Shown here in pieces: positions 26,738 to 38,151 of a DNA stretch of 64,000 nt. Below the pieces are notes generated by a model. The model made no database searches. It saw only the letters and a program-made list of their open reading frames with translations, and was not told the DNA's origin. The position numbers were made by a program, and so were the translations under genes. The stretch lies in NCBI GenBank assembly GCA_947000775.1, contig CAMQGK010000514.1:5611501-5675500 (forward strand), in the 5' to 3' direction. Numbering within the stretch: the first letter of the stretch is position 1; each line of letters opens with the position of its first letter. Origin of the DNA: Pterois miles (Eukaryota > Chordata > Actinopteri > Perciformes > Scorpaenidae).

Positions 26738-28704
26738 AAAGCATCGACTCATCGCTGGTTTTGGTCTTTTTTTCATGCGATTATTGACAACAAGAAAAGT
26801 GCAGAATATCACCAGACTTTAACACTTACATGCATAATCCAGCTTGGCATGAGCCAAGGCTTTCAGGGTGTTTTCAACGGAAACATTTTCTATCTTTAGA
26901 GATCCAACTTCATCATAGACGGCCTTTACTCTGTTGATGAGGCTGTCTGTCGTGGTCCTGATGTCATCTGGGGTCAGGTCCCATCTCAATGTGTTTCTCC
27001 TATTTCCTGCCTGCGAGCAGTCTCTGGCAGATATCAGTGACCCATTCTGGATGGTCATTCTCAGGAGAGGCTTATTAGGGACGCTGTAGGATCAGATCCA
27101 AAGTTTAAAACAGTATTACAGTTGGGACTGAGCCTAACAGGTGGCACTAATACACTATAAGCCATAAATTCTCTGAGGTCGCACTTGAAAGGTGCTGTGA
27201 ATTTTTTCCATGCTAAGCGGTGACCTTTCCCCACTCAGTGTAGAGTTTCATGGCATGGCAAGCGTTTCAAAACAAGGACATAAAAGCGTGGGATAATTTG
27301 TAAGGCAGCTACGACAAATCGCTGCCAAAACGTATTAACGTTTCAGTAATTCTGTTTCTTTTGTTTTTACTGATTTATACTGGATGTGGAACAGCCCTGC
27401 CAGAAACATTTCCACCAGCCACCACTGCTCATGTACGACAGAGTATGAGGGCCACACTGAGGGGAGAAAAATCAGAGATTTCAAGAATAAACTCATTATG
27501 AGATTACAAGATTTTCTTGTAAACTTATGACTATATTCTCATAATATTACGACTTCTTTCTTGTAAACTTTTGACTTTATTCCCATAATATTAGGACTTT
27601 TTTCTTGTAAACTTCCCTTTATTCTCATAATACAGCTACCTTTTTCTGATAAACTTATGACTTTATTCTCATATTACGTTTTTTTCTCCATAAACGTATG
27701 AATTTATTCTCATATTACAACTTCTCGTAAACTTCTCACTTTATTTTCATAATATTATGACTTTTATCTTATAAACTTATGACTTAATTCTCATATTACG
27801 ACCTTTTTTCTCAAACTTATAACTTTATTCTCATAATATTATGACTTTTTCACGTAAATTTAGGACTTTATTCTCATAATATGATGATGTTTTTCCCATA
27901 AACTTATGGCTTTATTTTCATATTAGAACTTTTTCTCGTAAACTTAGGACTTTATTCTTATAATATTACGTTTTTTTCTTGTAAATTTCTGGCTTTAGTC
28001 TCATAATATTACGACTTTTTTCTTGTACACTTCTGGCTTCATTCTGGTAATATTATGACTTTATTCTCAAAATCTCAGATGTACTTATTTCCCTCAATGT
28101 GACCCTAATACTCCATCGTACCCATGAAGAAGTCTTCACAATTGCATTTAAAGTTTAGAAGAAGTTAAGACTGTTTCAAAAAATGAGCCAAAGCGATTGA
28201 GAAAAACTGTAATCCATCCATCTTCAACGGTTGGGGGTCATTGTTGGGTTTGATCTGATCCCAGCTGGCGTTGGGCGAAGACGTCCACCCCAGTCCATTG
28301 CAGGGTAGATCGAGACAGACAACCATTGACGCTCACATCCACACCTACAGGTACTTTACAGTCATCAGTTAACCTGCATGTCTTTGGACTGTGGGAGGAA
28401 GCCGGAGAACCTGGAGAAAACCCTCCCAAACATGGGGGAGAACATGCAAACCCCAAGCTGGATTTAAACCCTCTTACTGTGAGGCGACAGCGCTCACCAC
28501 TGCACCACTGTGCAGCCCCTCTAGTATACATATTTGTATGATTAACAGGTGGTAAACAAAATACTCAGCACTTATTACTAATTGAGATGTAGCATGTGGC
28601 ACTTATAGAGTAAACATGGCAGATATTCAGCAGTGTATTTGTCATGAAGCATACCTGCAAAGCGCTCGGCAGACTACAGCTCTTAACACACACATGCCAG
28701 CCAT
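17483..28704 (-). CDS. nln: Neurolysin, M3-family zinc oligopeptidase (13 coding exons)
   Basis: Coding exons, 5' to 3' on the minus strand: 28655-28704, 26830-27083, 25067-25215, 24505-24609, 23411-23513, 23165-23325, 21664-21799, 20475-20841, 19557-19758, 19279-19465, 19049-19177, 17726-17862, 17483-17626. They sum to 2124 nt, all in frame: 707 residues plus stop (human, as I recall, 704). The enzyme cleaves short peptides such as neurotensin in mitochondria and cytosol. The zinc motif HEFGH is at residues 497-501 (catalytic Glu498), the third ligand Glu526 is in FVEVPSQ, and substrate-binding His624, Tyr629 and Tyr636 are in HLAGGYDGQYYSY. All these positions match the family by an offset of 24 from thimet oligopeptidase. 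The start MAGMCVLRAVVCRALC resembles a mitochondrial presequence; Met26 could start a cytosolic form. NLN rather than THOP1 is chosen because of the leader, the residues around the active site, and the neighbours SGTB and TRAPPC13. Every junction has GT-AG signals. Confidence 0.97.
18170..18700 (+). repeat. Two fragments of MITE family B inside NLN intron 11
   Basis: Two successive partial copies: one from aggctgtcgcagggtcagta, and a second from cagaggtagtagcaggttca through cccttgacctctgaccttaa and cagacatgcccactttatga. Neither has both terminal repeats. They lie between coding exons 19049-19177 and 17726-17862. Confidence 0.65.
19800..20455. repeat. AT-rich low-complexity tract and MITE A end in NLN intron 8
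   Basis: About 19,800-20,060 is a degenerate tract of tttttaattttaaa-like units. About 20,315-20,455 is the right end of MITE family A (aattgtcagctgcagcccct-like). Both lie between the exons at 19557-19758 and 20475-20841. Confidence 0.6.
21340..21500 (-). repeat. Fragment of the tRNA-type SINE, minus orientation, in NLN intron 7
   Basis: Contains ggctggagccgatcccagct, ggagaaaacccacgctaaca and gaacatgcagactccacaca, the reverse complements of landmarks in the full copy at 2938. The middle is deleted. A TG repeat (21,602-21,624) lies just beyond. Confidence 0.75.
23652..24453 (+). mobile_element. Two MITE family B copies side by side in NLN intron 4
   Basis: A truncated copy (about 23,652-23,930, starting tagggctgtgaaagtgaacg) is followed at once by a longer copy (23,931-24,453) with left end tagggctttcaaagttaatg and right end gattgacagccctaat. 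The second lacks part of the centre. They lie between coding exons 23411-23513 and 24505-24609. Confidence 0.8.
26385..26737 (+). mobile_element. tRNA-derived SINE with stem-loop tail and CTT repeat
   Basis: tRNA-like head (tagctcagtctgtaggga) with B box GGTTCAAGTCC at 26,433-26,443. A body follows around gtagctggagaggtgccagt and cgaggtgcccctgagcaagg, then an A-run, then the tail gaatttccccactgtgggac + taataaagg and a CTT microsatellite. This family differs from the SINE at 2926. It lies in NLN intron 2, antisense to the gene. Frames that cross it (26,252-26,899) are products of the repeat. Confidence 0.88.
27474..28085. repeat. AT-rich minisatellite, about 13 units of about 45 bases, in NLN intron 1
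   Basis: A degenerate unit recurs: ctcataatattacgact, then tttttcttgtaaactt, then atgactttatt. Unit lengths vary and some units lack the 'aatatt' piece. It spans about 610 bases between coding exons 1 and 2 of NLN. Confidence 0.88.
28204..28521 (-). mobile_element. tRNA-type SINE, near full length, minus orientation, in NLN intron 1
   Basis: Runs from the reversed ATGG tail (atccatccatc) to the reversed head (gctcaccactgcaccactgt + gcagcccc). It has the same body as the copy at 2926 and more divergence. It lies close to the NLN/SGTB promoter. Confidence 0.88.
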
Positions 28705-28926
28705 TTCATGCTCTTTGTCCGTGCAAAAACACACTTTCTTCTGCTCTTACTGTGGCTCAGTCCTCGCAGAGAGCTGTGGTGGTGGCAGTAGCAGCAGCAG
28801 CTCCCTCTACCCTGAAATGCTCCTTACTTCCGCTTTGGCCGCGCATGCGCAGAAGAAGACTCGCTCAAATCCGACACAAGCAGTCCTCATGACGCGGTAG
28901 CGGCAGACAGCTGGAGAAGAGCTCAG
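28705..28926. promoter_or_regulatory. Bidirectional NLN/SGTB promoter with NRF1-like and ETS-like sites; SGTB exon 1
   Basis: The NLN start codon (28,704, minus) and the SGTB 5'UTR donor (last exon base 28,926, plus, CAG|GTAGGT) are only 222 bases apart. Between them, 28,840-28,851 is CGCGCATGCGCA, a full match to the NRF1 consensus YGCGCAYGCGCR. 28,826-28,832 is ACTTCCG, an ETS/GABP-type core. No TATA box is seen, as is usual for divergent housekeeping promoters. GC and CpG content stays high to about 29,160. SGTB exon 1 is non-coding; its start is not resolved, probably about 28,860-28,900. Confidence 0.82.
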
Positions 28927-29269
28927 GTAGGTGGGCGGGGGGACACCGACCAGCATCCTTTCACGCTGTTATTTACAAATTGGCTTCACGGCGTTTGAGG
29001 GGACGCGAGGTCGAGCTTTCTCTCCTCTCCTCGCGCCCGTGTTGCCGCCTCGTTCCCAGATGTTTTATCTGCACAGTGCGCGAGCCTTGCTGTCCGGACA
29101 GGACAGCCTGTTAGACGTGACAAACATCTGCCAGCGTCGTTGCGTCGTCTTACTGAATGCATCGTGTCTTTTAAAATATAATGCATGTTTTGTCAGTGCA
29201 TGAAAACACACATCGTCTTCCATTATGGTATTACATCACAGCTTCTGCATCACTGCATCTACGTGTGTC

Positions 29270-29314
<45 letters not shown>
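29270..29314. repeat. CA microsatellite in SGTB intron 1
   Basis: About 22 uninterrupted AC units. A Z-DNA-prone tract about 350 bases downstream of the SGTB first exon. Confidence 0.95.
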
Positions 29315-29318
<4 letters not shown>

Positions 29319-30729
29319 TGGGAGGAGGAGTGGCTGTGTTAACCAGACCTAAATAACCTCACAACGAATGGCATCAGCACGTGATGGATGTATGTTTTTA
29401 TCTGCAAATCATTTCACACATAGAGTCAATTTGCAATCAGTGTGGTGGCCTTGTTTGCCCCAAATGCTGCTGCTGCTGCTAACATGTTTGGATCAGCTTT
29501 GGTCTGTCAGACAGAAAGAAAAAAATAAAAATGCAACAGCCATTTTTAATGAATGTTTTTGTTGTGAATCATTTTGCTTTCCTGTGAGTTGTCTTGGAAA
29601 CAAGAGCCAGATGCACCACCACTGGCATCCTATCTATAGTATTTGTTGGAGATAATATAATAACATGGGTGCATTAATCTGTTAGGAGGCCCTTGGGTAA
29701 AAAAAAATCTACTACATATTGTGGTGATTTGATTTAAGACCACTTTATTTCAGTAGGAGTACCATGTGAGCACAGAGCTGCTCTATATTATGGCCCATAA
29801 AATAAGATAAAACTGTAGGGTCTGCATATATCATACGCAAATTCATTGAATGCAATTTATTAATGTAACATAAATCATTTGACTTGTAGGGAATATTATG
29901 TTGATAATCCAGACCTGGTTCATAACTAGATAATGACTAGTAAGCAGGACTATTTTGATATTTGATGACAGAATTTAACAAACCACTAAAAACCCCACCC
30001 ACTTCATAAATAATGGTGCTGTCTATGAATGGTACCACTTTATAATAAGAGTACAAAAACCATGCTTCACTAATGCACCACTAATGCTTAATGATAATTG
30101 AATGCATGAATTAAATGCCCTGAAATCATATTCTCCCAGTCAGCTTCTTGCTATGAGTAATGGAGTCATGAACACACAGTTTTCTGCTAAAGTTAGAACG
30201 TCCACGCAGTCCTGATGAAGCAGATTAGCAGAAACAGTATATAAATACTAAGTAGTACCAACATATGTTTTTTTCTTCTTATTCTGCTTATTTAGTCATG
30301 AATATCTAACATTATACAGACTTTTCAGAAGCTTTAATATGAGGAGAATCATAAATTCCTGCCCATAAATACATGATCAGGTCACTATTTTATGTTTATG
30401 TGATCAGTAAAAGATACTCTCCAATACTTCCCAATAAAGACACCTTCATCACATTCAGACTGCTGAGCCATGGTTTCCTCTGCAGGCATATCAGCTGTAA
30501 TGTGCAGCCACATAACCAGGTCTTTTGTGGTAAAGTAATTTGCCAAAACAAAGAACCTAATTTACTTAAGTAGTATTAAACTGGTGTGATGACCATACAG
30601 AAAGCAAAAGTGGATTTAAGAGGGTGGGTGGGATTTTAAGAGGAGGCCAACATGTGATAAACTGTTGTGTAAACTGCAAACAGGAGTATGACTCATCCTG
30701 CTGGTTTAATGAAACAACCTGTTTGGCCT

Positions 30730-31010
30730 TTAAACCTGCAGTAGGCAGAATGTTTTTGGCATCACGGGGCCAAATCTCCATAATCACCTTTCAGCATATT
30801 GTAATTCAAGCGTTCTGAGAGAAAACTAGACTCCTGCACCTCCTCATGGCTCTGATTTTAGAAAAGAGACCAGTAACAGGTCATTTCAGAGAGAGAGTTC
30901 CTATTGGCTGTTCATTCAACAGAGGCAGATGTCAATCACTCACAAACTCCACCTGCTTGGTGTTTCCTCAACTGATCTCAACATGGCTGCAAAAATATCT
31001 TCATATTTCT
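30730..31010 (+). repeat. Interspersed repeat F in SGTB intron 1
   Basis: Shares landmarks with 62,535-62,820 in opposite orientation: cctgcagtaggca, gtaattcaagcg, aactagactcctgcacctcc, aggtcatttcagagag, and gatctcaacatggctgc. The ends (tttaaacctgcagtagg) look like the GCAGCTTTAA-type ends of a fish MITE. No coding capacity. Confidence 0.65.
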
Positions 31011-31304
31011 GTGAGAACATGTACATGCTCTGCAAATACACAGGCTCTCTTTTCATTCCAGCTGATTTGATGGCATATAAATGAGTGCATGTATTAACTG
31101 ATGATCTAAACTAATCACAAAACGCACACTTGATTATTTTTTAATAGCGAGCAACTCATAATTTGTAAAAAATCTTGCATTCATTCATCATGAGTCAGGT
31201 ATTAGTTATGCATTAATTTAGCATGTGTTTATACCCTTTTTGTAAAGTGTCACCCTGTGTGGGTGCCTTTCTGTTTCACTCCAAACAGCAGTTTCCTGGT
31301 AAAA

Positions 31305-34049
31305 ATGGCCGTGGAGAAGCGCCTGGCGTTCTCTATTGTGCAGTTCCTACGAGATCAAACACATTGCGGCGCTTTGAATTCTGATGAGCAGGAGAGCCTC
31401 GAAGGTAGGTCAACTCACCAAGCACTTATTCTTTACAAACAGAGGACACTCTACTCTTGTCTTGTCCAATTCAGCAAACTAATATACATTTGCTTTTATT
31501 TGACTCTTCTGATAAAGAGAGAATAAACAGGGAGTAGGTTTTATCATTTAAAAGAATCATAACGGGTGTGATGTGTGGTGGCGTGTTTCATCCTATATGG
31601 ACATTTCTCACTGTCAATGTGCAGCCAAGCGCTGACTCACCGCAATAACAGTGTTAACTCTAAAAGACCAATTGTTTGGCTGCTATCTTAAAGTCTCACC
31701 ACATGTAATGTGTCTCATATATCTCAAAATATCACCCTGTCGCTGCAGTTGCGATACAGTGTTTGGAGACGACCTTTAAGATCAGCTCCAGTGACTGCCA
31801 TCTTGCTGTGCCACAGCCTCTGACGGAGATATTCCTCAATTCCCTGCTCAAGGTGGGTAACACACAGAAGTCATTTTATCATCATGTGTGGCTCATGTGA
31901 TCTTAGTAACCCAGCTTATACAGCATTGGGATGAAGATAAATGGATGCTGTTTCATCCGCAGTCACAATCAGCGCTATTAACCTTTCTCATGGCAGATAT
32001 TTTGACTTGTCAATATCTTATTTTAAGGTGTGCTAGTGCAGGAAATGGTTAATGATATTAGTTACACCTGCTTTTTTTGAGTTGCTGTCACTTGGAGGTA
32101 ATGACTCTTCTATTTTTCATTTACCCAGAATGACAACATCACCATGCCAGAGACCTCTCCATCTCCAGAAGACATCGAACGAGCAGAGCAACTTAAGAAT
32201 GAAGGTACTGTAAAATTCAAACTCTAATTTCATTTAGTCCGATACCTGTTCCTCCCTCTGTAGCAACAATAGATGGCGTTCGGCAAGCCTCCAGCGTGGA
32301 GAAACAGACAGACGTACCGGCACCGGAGCAAAGCAATACAGTGCTGTGGACGGAGACGGCACAAAAATGGATTTTAGTCACCTAAAATAAACGTCTACCT
32401 AAAAAACAATATCCATTTAAGTATACGTTATATTTTGAATATTTCCTGAGAGTGAAACGTATCTGTACAGTTTTGGTCATCTGAGCTTGCTGGCTTTGAG
32501 CATAGATAAGTTTCACTTTCAGTTCAGTTCCTCGCTGTCTGATGGCTGATGGGAAATACTTTAAATATAGCGTACACTTAAATGGATATCGTGTTTTTTA
32601 GGTGAGCCTTTCTTTTAGGTGGCTAAAATCCGTTTTTCTGTCGTCCCTGTCCACAGCACTGTATTGCTTTGCTCTGGTGCCGGTACTCCTGTCATCTACT
32701 GTAATTAATACACCTACTATGGATAAAAGCCTCACTTTAAAACACCCAAACTATCCCTTTAACCTGGAAATCACAGGTATTCTCATAATCTTCAGACTCT
32801 GGTCATTTTTAAACTGTAAATAAAAATATTAATAATAACTTTGACTCTGTTGTGGTATCACTTATCACTCATACATATTATAAATTTGAGAAAACAGGTG
32901 TTTCCATCATCCACATGTACCTGTAAACTGTAAACTGTAACATCATTTGATTGAGAAATTTGAGTTGATGAAAGAATCTGCACAAGTACAACAGTTACTT
33001 GTAGATATTATGTGATTAGATGAATCAAAAAGGCAGACAGCTAATTAATGGAGGAACATTTAGAGATCTGCAGCTCTGTCTACCTTCTGGAATGATTTAT
33101 TAATTAATAGCTATATCTGCAGCTCTGGTGGAAATTATTGATCTCTGTATCGTAGGATAAAATGAAATCACACCTGACATATTTATGTTTGATATTTCTA
33201 TTTGTTCTATATAAAAAACACCAAAAATGATAAAGATAGAAACTGAATGCCTAAAAACTTGGGCTGCAAGTAATGATTAATTTCTTGGTTAATCGATTAG
33301 GTCCCAAAGATGACGTCCTCAAATGTCTTGTTTTGTCCACAACTGAAACATATTCAGTTTACTGTCATAGAGGAGTAAATAAAACAGCAAATATTCACAT
33401 TTAAGAAGCTGCAATCAGAGAATTTAGACTTTTTTTTTCTTAAAAGCAAACCGATTAATTGATTATCAGAATAGTTGGCGATTCATTTAATAGTCAACAA
33501 CTAATCGATTAATTGTTGCAGCTCTACTAAAATCTGAATTTAGATGTTTTCCATGCCACCACTGTTTACCATATCCCTGAATATACGTTAATATCGATAT
33601 CAGGTAAATTAGGATTTATATAAAAAATTGTCCATCTTCCCAAAATATCAAAAAAAAAAAAAAAAAGTTTCGCTGAACCTTATTTTACCAGCCATTTCTT
33701 AGGACGGTAAAAGAGAAGTTTGGCCCCGTGTTGTAACCACAGTCTTTCTTTGTTTTAACTATGTGAACAATATTTTATCATCAGGGAACAATCACATGAA
33801 GGAGGAGAACTACAGATGTGCTGTGGAGTGCTACACAAAGGCCATCGACCTGGACCTAAGAAACGCTGTGTACTACTGCAACAGGTATTTACAACAGCGA
33901 GCAACATGATTTCACACTGTTGCACTTACAAGAGCAACAATACAACAGCAGAAAAGCAGAAACGCAGAGTTAAGAGGGTAGTCGGTGATGTCATGTTGAT
34001 ATGATGTAATATTATGACTGGATTAGACAGTAGAGACACCTGAGTTCTA

Positions 34050-34103
<54 letters not shown>

Positions 34104-37100
34104 TAACATCTGCAACAAACTACTTGCAATCAGTTCTTCGTTGCTCTAAAACAGCAGTTGGCAGTGGCAGCCATGAGACATCCAGGGTGACAGCACAGTG
34201 AAGGCTACTGTTACAGAGTGGTGAAGAAGAAGAATTGATTGATGAAGCTGATTTATTTCTGGGTTAATAATTACGGCATCGGATCTGTGCATAGACTGGC
34301 GTATTTCTGATATCGGTGTCAGAGCAGCTCTACTAGACAGCGCTAGTGAATCGAATCCCGTCCCTGTACGTAATGTATGTGAACACAGTGAAACAAACCA
34401 GTGATAAAGGTAAGCGTTGAACACTCTGCAGGGCTGCAGCTCACAGTAAACTGGGAAATTATACAGATGCAACTGGTGACTGCGAGAGAGCCATCGGGAT
34501 TGATCCTACCTACAGCAAAGCGTACGGGAGGATGGGGTGAGTTTTATAGTGAGTTTTTGACGATAATCTGCTCCATAATATTTCAAGATCTGTCAAAATG
34601 ATGTGTCTTTTTAATTTGTGGCTCCAGTTTGGCTTTGACAGCTATGAACAAGTATCCAGAGGCAATTTCCTACTTCAAGAAAGCTTTGGTATTAGACCCT
34701 GAGAACGACACCTACAAATCCAACCTGAAGATCGCGGAGCAGAAGCAGAAAGAAGCGACCAGCCCAGTAAGTAGAAATATTTTGTTTTATAATATAACGT
34801 CTATTCCAGTAAAACTCACATACATTACAGAGTTTACGTTGACCTTTGTGAATGTGTGCCACAGATAGCTGCTGGACTGGGTTTTGACATGGCTAGTTTA
34901 ATCAACAACCCAGCCTTCATCAGCATGGTAAGCCTAATATATGCACTGTACATAAAGAGCCTGCTTGTGTCTCAGAGGTTACTGCTGTTCAGGGAACTCA
35001 CTATTTGTCCTGGAGACAGGTGTCGTATGCTTGTTTTGTCTCTGGCAAGGTTAGACCAGATATTTTCCCTAATTAGTCCCATGAGTGACAGTTAGCCCGT
35101 TAGTCAACCCAGTTATTGTCTCCTGGAAAGGACAGCGTCTGGGCCCGGGGAGTCCTGACTTGTTAAACGATGACACATGGGAACGTCTGTCAGGCCAAGA
35201 ACGCTGCTGCAACCATGCCAGAGTTTTACTGCAGCAACAATGACGAGATGCACATCTAAATCAGAGAGCTGTGTGACCGTACAGCACTGGATGATAGATG
35301 GTTTTTGTCACACAATTACCAACGTAATCAGAAATTAACTGTCCTTGTAACACATTTGTGAGACAGCGGATTGAAGCTTGATTTCTGTCGACAGGCTGCG
35401 AGCGTGATGCAGAACCAACAAGTACAACAGCTGTGAGTGTCAGAATGAATTGATTGCATTTAGGGTGAAAAGTACAATGTGCTTTGACTCACTGTCACTG
35501 TGTCACTGTGCGGTCAGTATGTCAGGAATGATGTCCAATGCAGTTGGGGGTCCTGCAGCAGGAGTGGGTGGACTGTCAGATATTTCCAGCTTGATTGAAG
35601 CGTAAGTACACTAAACTCTAAATTAAATGGATTAAAAGACTGTTTTCATATTCATTAGTCGTTATAGAGAGTTTTATATGAGTTACATGTTTAAAGGAGT
35701 GTGTAACATTTTTGGGATCTATTAGAAATGGAATATAATATTCATAATTAGCTGTTAGCTTAGAATGAGCCCTTGATATCTATATGGAGAGTCAGCCATG
35801 TTGTTCTGCCATGTTTCTACAGTAGCCCAGAAAGGACAAACCAAACTCTGGCTCTACTGAGAGCATCATGCCACGTTTTTACTTTACCCAGCAGGTTACG
35901 TCCGGGTCTGAAAAATGAATGCTGAAGTGTCTTAAACCTGCATTCTTTCTAACAGCCAGCAGGGGGCGACTCCTCTGGTTGCTAAAAGACGTCTGACTGT
36001 ATAGAAGTCTATGAGAAAATGAGCCTACTTCTCAACTGATTTATTACCTCAGTAAACAGTGTAAACATGAGTTTATGGTCTCAATCACTAGTTTCAAGTC
36101 TTCTTCAATACAACATGATGTTCATTTAGTAAATTATGGTCCCATTTAGAGTCAGATAGACCATAAAGCAGGGGATAATTTAGGGCAGGGCTACTTTTTG
36201 ATTGACAGGTTGCTACCACAGTGTTGGGGAGGTCTGGGAGTTGTTGGTGTTTTCGTCGAATGGCGTTATCACGGTTTTAAAGCGGCTCACATTACTGGTC
36301 TTGGAAAGGGAGGAGGGAGCGGAGGGGTAATCAGGTCAGCAGATTGTAACCACACCACTAGATGCCAACAAATGAGAGAGGTATCAATCTTCTCATCAAG
36401 AATAATATTTTAACATTTCTGAAACAATGTCATGTGGCAGAGTCATTCACCCCAACAGACATTTCTCAAAATTAAGTCATAGGTGGAGACAGGCTCTTTT
36501 TTCATTTTACAACAGTACACTAAGAGAAACCCTCCTTATTTCCTTTTTTAAAATGTTTTTATTTTTTTTTAAAGTTGAATCCATTATCAGATTCCATATA
36601 CTTTTTTTCTATCTTATTATTTTATTTTATATTTATTTACTTTTTAAAACACATTTTTCCCCATTTGTAAAAGATAATGAGGTACGTTCTACGTTTCATA
36701 AGTAGACTTTTGCCATGTCTGCAAAAAAAAAAAATAATTTGGAAAAAACAAAACAAGATGCAGTGATTAACATTAAGCTTTAGCCGGCTCAGCTCTGATT
36801 GGTTGATTTTCTTTGGGGCGCAGTGAAACACAGAGGACCATGATTGTTTTCACTGATTAACTTTCTCTTTTATTATATGTGCTCAAGGTTCCTGACTGCA
36901 GCTTTAAACAGTGTAATAACCCTCTAAACCTCTGTGACATTTTGGGATAACAGCGCCTCTTTTGCTCACATTTTATCCCTGCTAACCCCTAACATCTTTT
37001 TGCTGTTTCTGTTTCGTATCTGTGCTGTAAATGTCCACAATGTGAGGAGATAAGATCACTCTCTCATGGGGGGTTTCTGTTAGTTTACTGCATATTGCAA

Positions 37101-37278
37101 ACTGAACTATTTCTCATCTTGCTTTGTGTGAACTATTGTTCTGGTGTTATCTGAAATCTCTGTCAGGGGACAACAGTTTGCCCAGCAGATCCAGCAGCAG
37201 AACCCAGAGCTCATCGAGCAGCTAAGGAACCACATCCGGAGCCGCTCCTTCAGCGGCAGCGCCGAGGAGCACTCATGA
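31305..37278 (+). CDS. sgtb: Small glutamine-rich TPR co-chaperone beta (10 coding exons)
   Basis: Coding exons: 31305-31404, 31749-31852, 32129-32204, 33785-33884, 34432-34536, 34628-34766, 34865-34927, 35395-35432, 35518-35601, 37167-37278. They total 921 nt, 306 residues plus stop, all in frame (human SGTB, as I recall, 304). The order is: N-terminal dimerisation domain (about 1-70, with DEQESLEVAIQCLET); three TPR repeats at about 87-188 (starting AEQLKNEGNNHMKEENY), which hold the Hsp70/Hsp90 C-terminal tail; then a glutamine- and methionine-rich C-terminus with NNPAFISM and QQFAQQIQQQNPELIEQL that binds hydrophobic clients. SGT proteins work in the cytosol, handing tail-anchored and mislocalised membrane proteins to the BAG6/GET pathway. 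The beta paralogue is chosen over SGTA because of the end NHIRSRSFSGSAEEHS and the neighbours. The start ATG lies 16 bases into exon 2, after an untranslated first exon. Confidence 0.97.
33261..33526 (+). mobile_element. MITE family A in SGTB intron 4
   Basis: Left end gggctgcaagtaatgattaa and right end attgttgcagctcta. The interior contains tcctcaaatgtcttgttttg and catagaggagtaaataaaac. Shorter than the 1389-1743 copy but with both ends present. Confidence 0.82.
34049..34103. repeat. TTA microsatellite in SGTB intron 5
   Basis: About 18 pure TTA units, roughly 330 bases upstream of the exon at 34432-34536. Confidence 0.95.
35690..36420 (+). repeat. Interspersed repeat E in SGTB intron 9
   Basis: Landmarks: gcattctttctaacagccag, cagggggcgactcctctggt, tatagaagtctatgagaaaa, ctagtttcaagtcttcttca, aacatgatgttcatttag, and cataaagcaggggataat. 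The same succession is reversed at 42,320-43,230 and 47,260-47,860. It is a common fish repeat without an open frame. Confidence 0.72.
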
Positions 37279-37328
37279 TCTACTCAGGTGTTTTTAGATT
37301 TCAACCTTGGCTCACCTCATATAATATT

Positions 37329-38085
37329 TAGGTAACAATTCATTTTACATGTCTGCAAATTTTATGGTAATTCAGTGATAATTAGCAAGTAACCTATTAG
37401 AAATTTCTTTGGCATTACTGCCAAATTACCCCAATATTTGCCCAAAATTGCTCAAAAATTAATGTATTGTAAACATTATTTCATAATTATATTCCACTAT
37501 TTCCCAAAAGCTGGTAATTAATTTATTACATTTATTTTTTTTTTTTTTAGGAAATACTGTAGTTATTATTGACTTGATGTTTATTTACAATATTTTTCAC
37601 TGCTTATTTTTTTAAATTATATTCTGTTATTTCTCAATAGCTGGTAATTTATTTAATACATTTCCAGGAAAATAATACAAAGTTAATTGATATGATTTAT
37701 TTCCATGTCTGCTGATAAATAGATAATTAGCAAATAACTTGCTTGAAATTTCTTTTAAAAACTCCCTGAATCGTGACATTAGCTACCAGGTTAGATCTGT
37801 GTAGACAATAAGTCACAATAGTGAGATTTGTGCCTGACTGAGTGATCAGATAAGCGTCTACTCTTAGTTTTGTTTTTCCACCTCTGAGGAAGCGCAGCCG
37901 CTCCTCAAGCCTAAAGGCCATATTTTATATCCTATTTTATCATAATCAATAAAGTCATTTTTGATACATTTCGAGGTAAATGTTGGGGTAATTTGGTAGT
38001 AATTCCAAAGAAATTTCAAACTGGTTATTTGCTAATTATCACCTAATAACCACGAACTTTGCAGACCAGTAAAATGATCCGTTGC
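37329..38085. mobile_element. Foldback (long inverted-repeat) element in the SGTB 3'UTR intron
   Basis: The left arm (about 37,331-37,450: ggtaacaattcattttacat, taattagcaagtaacctatt, gccaaattaccccaa) is the diverged reverse complement of the right arm (about 37,970-38,084: ttggggtaatttggtagtaa, ttatttgctaattatcacct, aaaatgatccgttgcc). The arms are about 115-120 bases around an AT-rich centre. A half copy lies at 48,640-49,040 in TRAPPC13. TTAA-like flanks hint at a piggyBac-type origin; this is inference. Confidence 0.78.
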
Positions 38086-38151
38086 CTTAATTTGAATGTA
38101 ATTTTATAATTAATATGCACTGTTTTTGTTGCAGTTTTTTTTTTTCCCCAG

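Noticed and set aside
26252..26899. Several frames on both strands
   Set aside because: They are products of the tRNA-derived SINE and its A- and CTT-runs.
27474..28085. CRISPR-like array
   Set aside because: The units are degenerate and contiguous with no unique spacers, and the genome is a vertebrate's.
17483..28704. Assignment of the peptidase to THOP1 instead of NLN
   Set aside because: THOP1 shares the active site, but the mitochondrial-type leader, the residue numbering (HEFGH at 497) and the SGTB and TRAPPC13 neighbours fit NLN.
31305..37278. Assignment of the TPR gene to SGTA
   Set aside because: The C-terminal end, the SDEQESLEVAIQCLET block and the gene order match SGTB.
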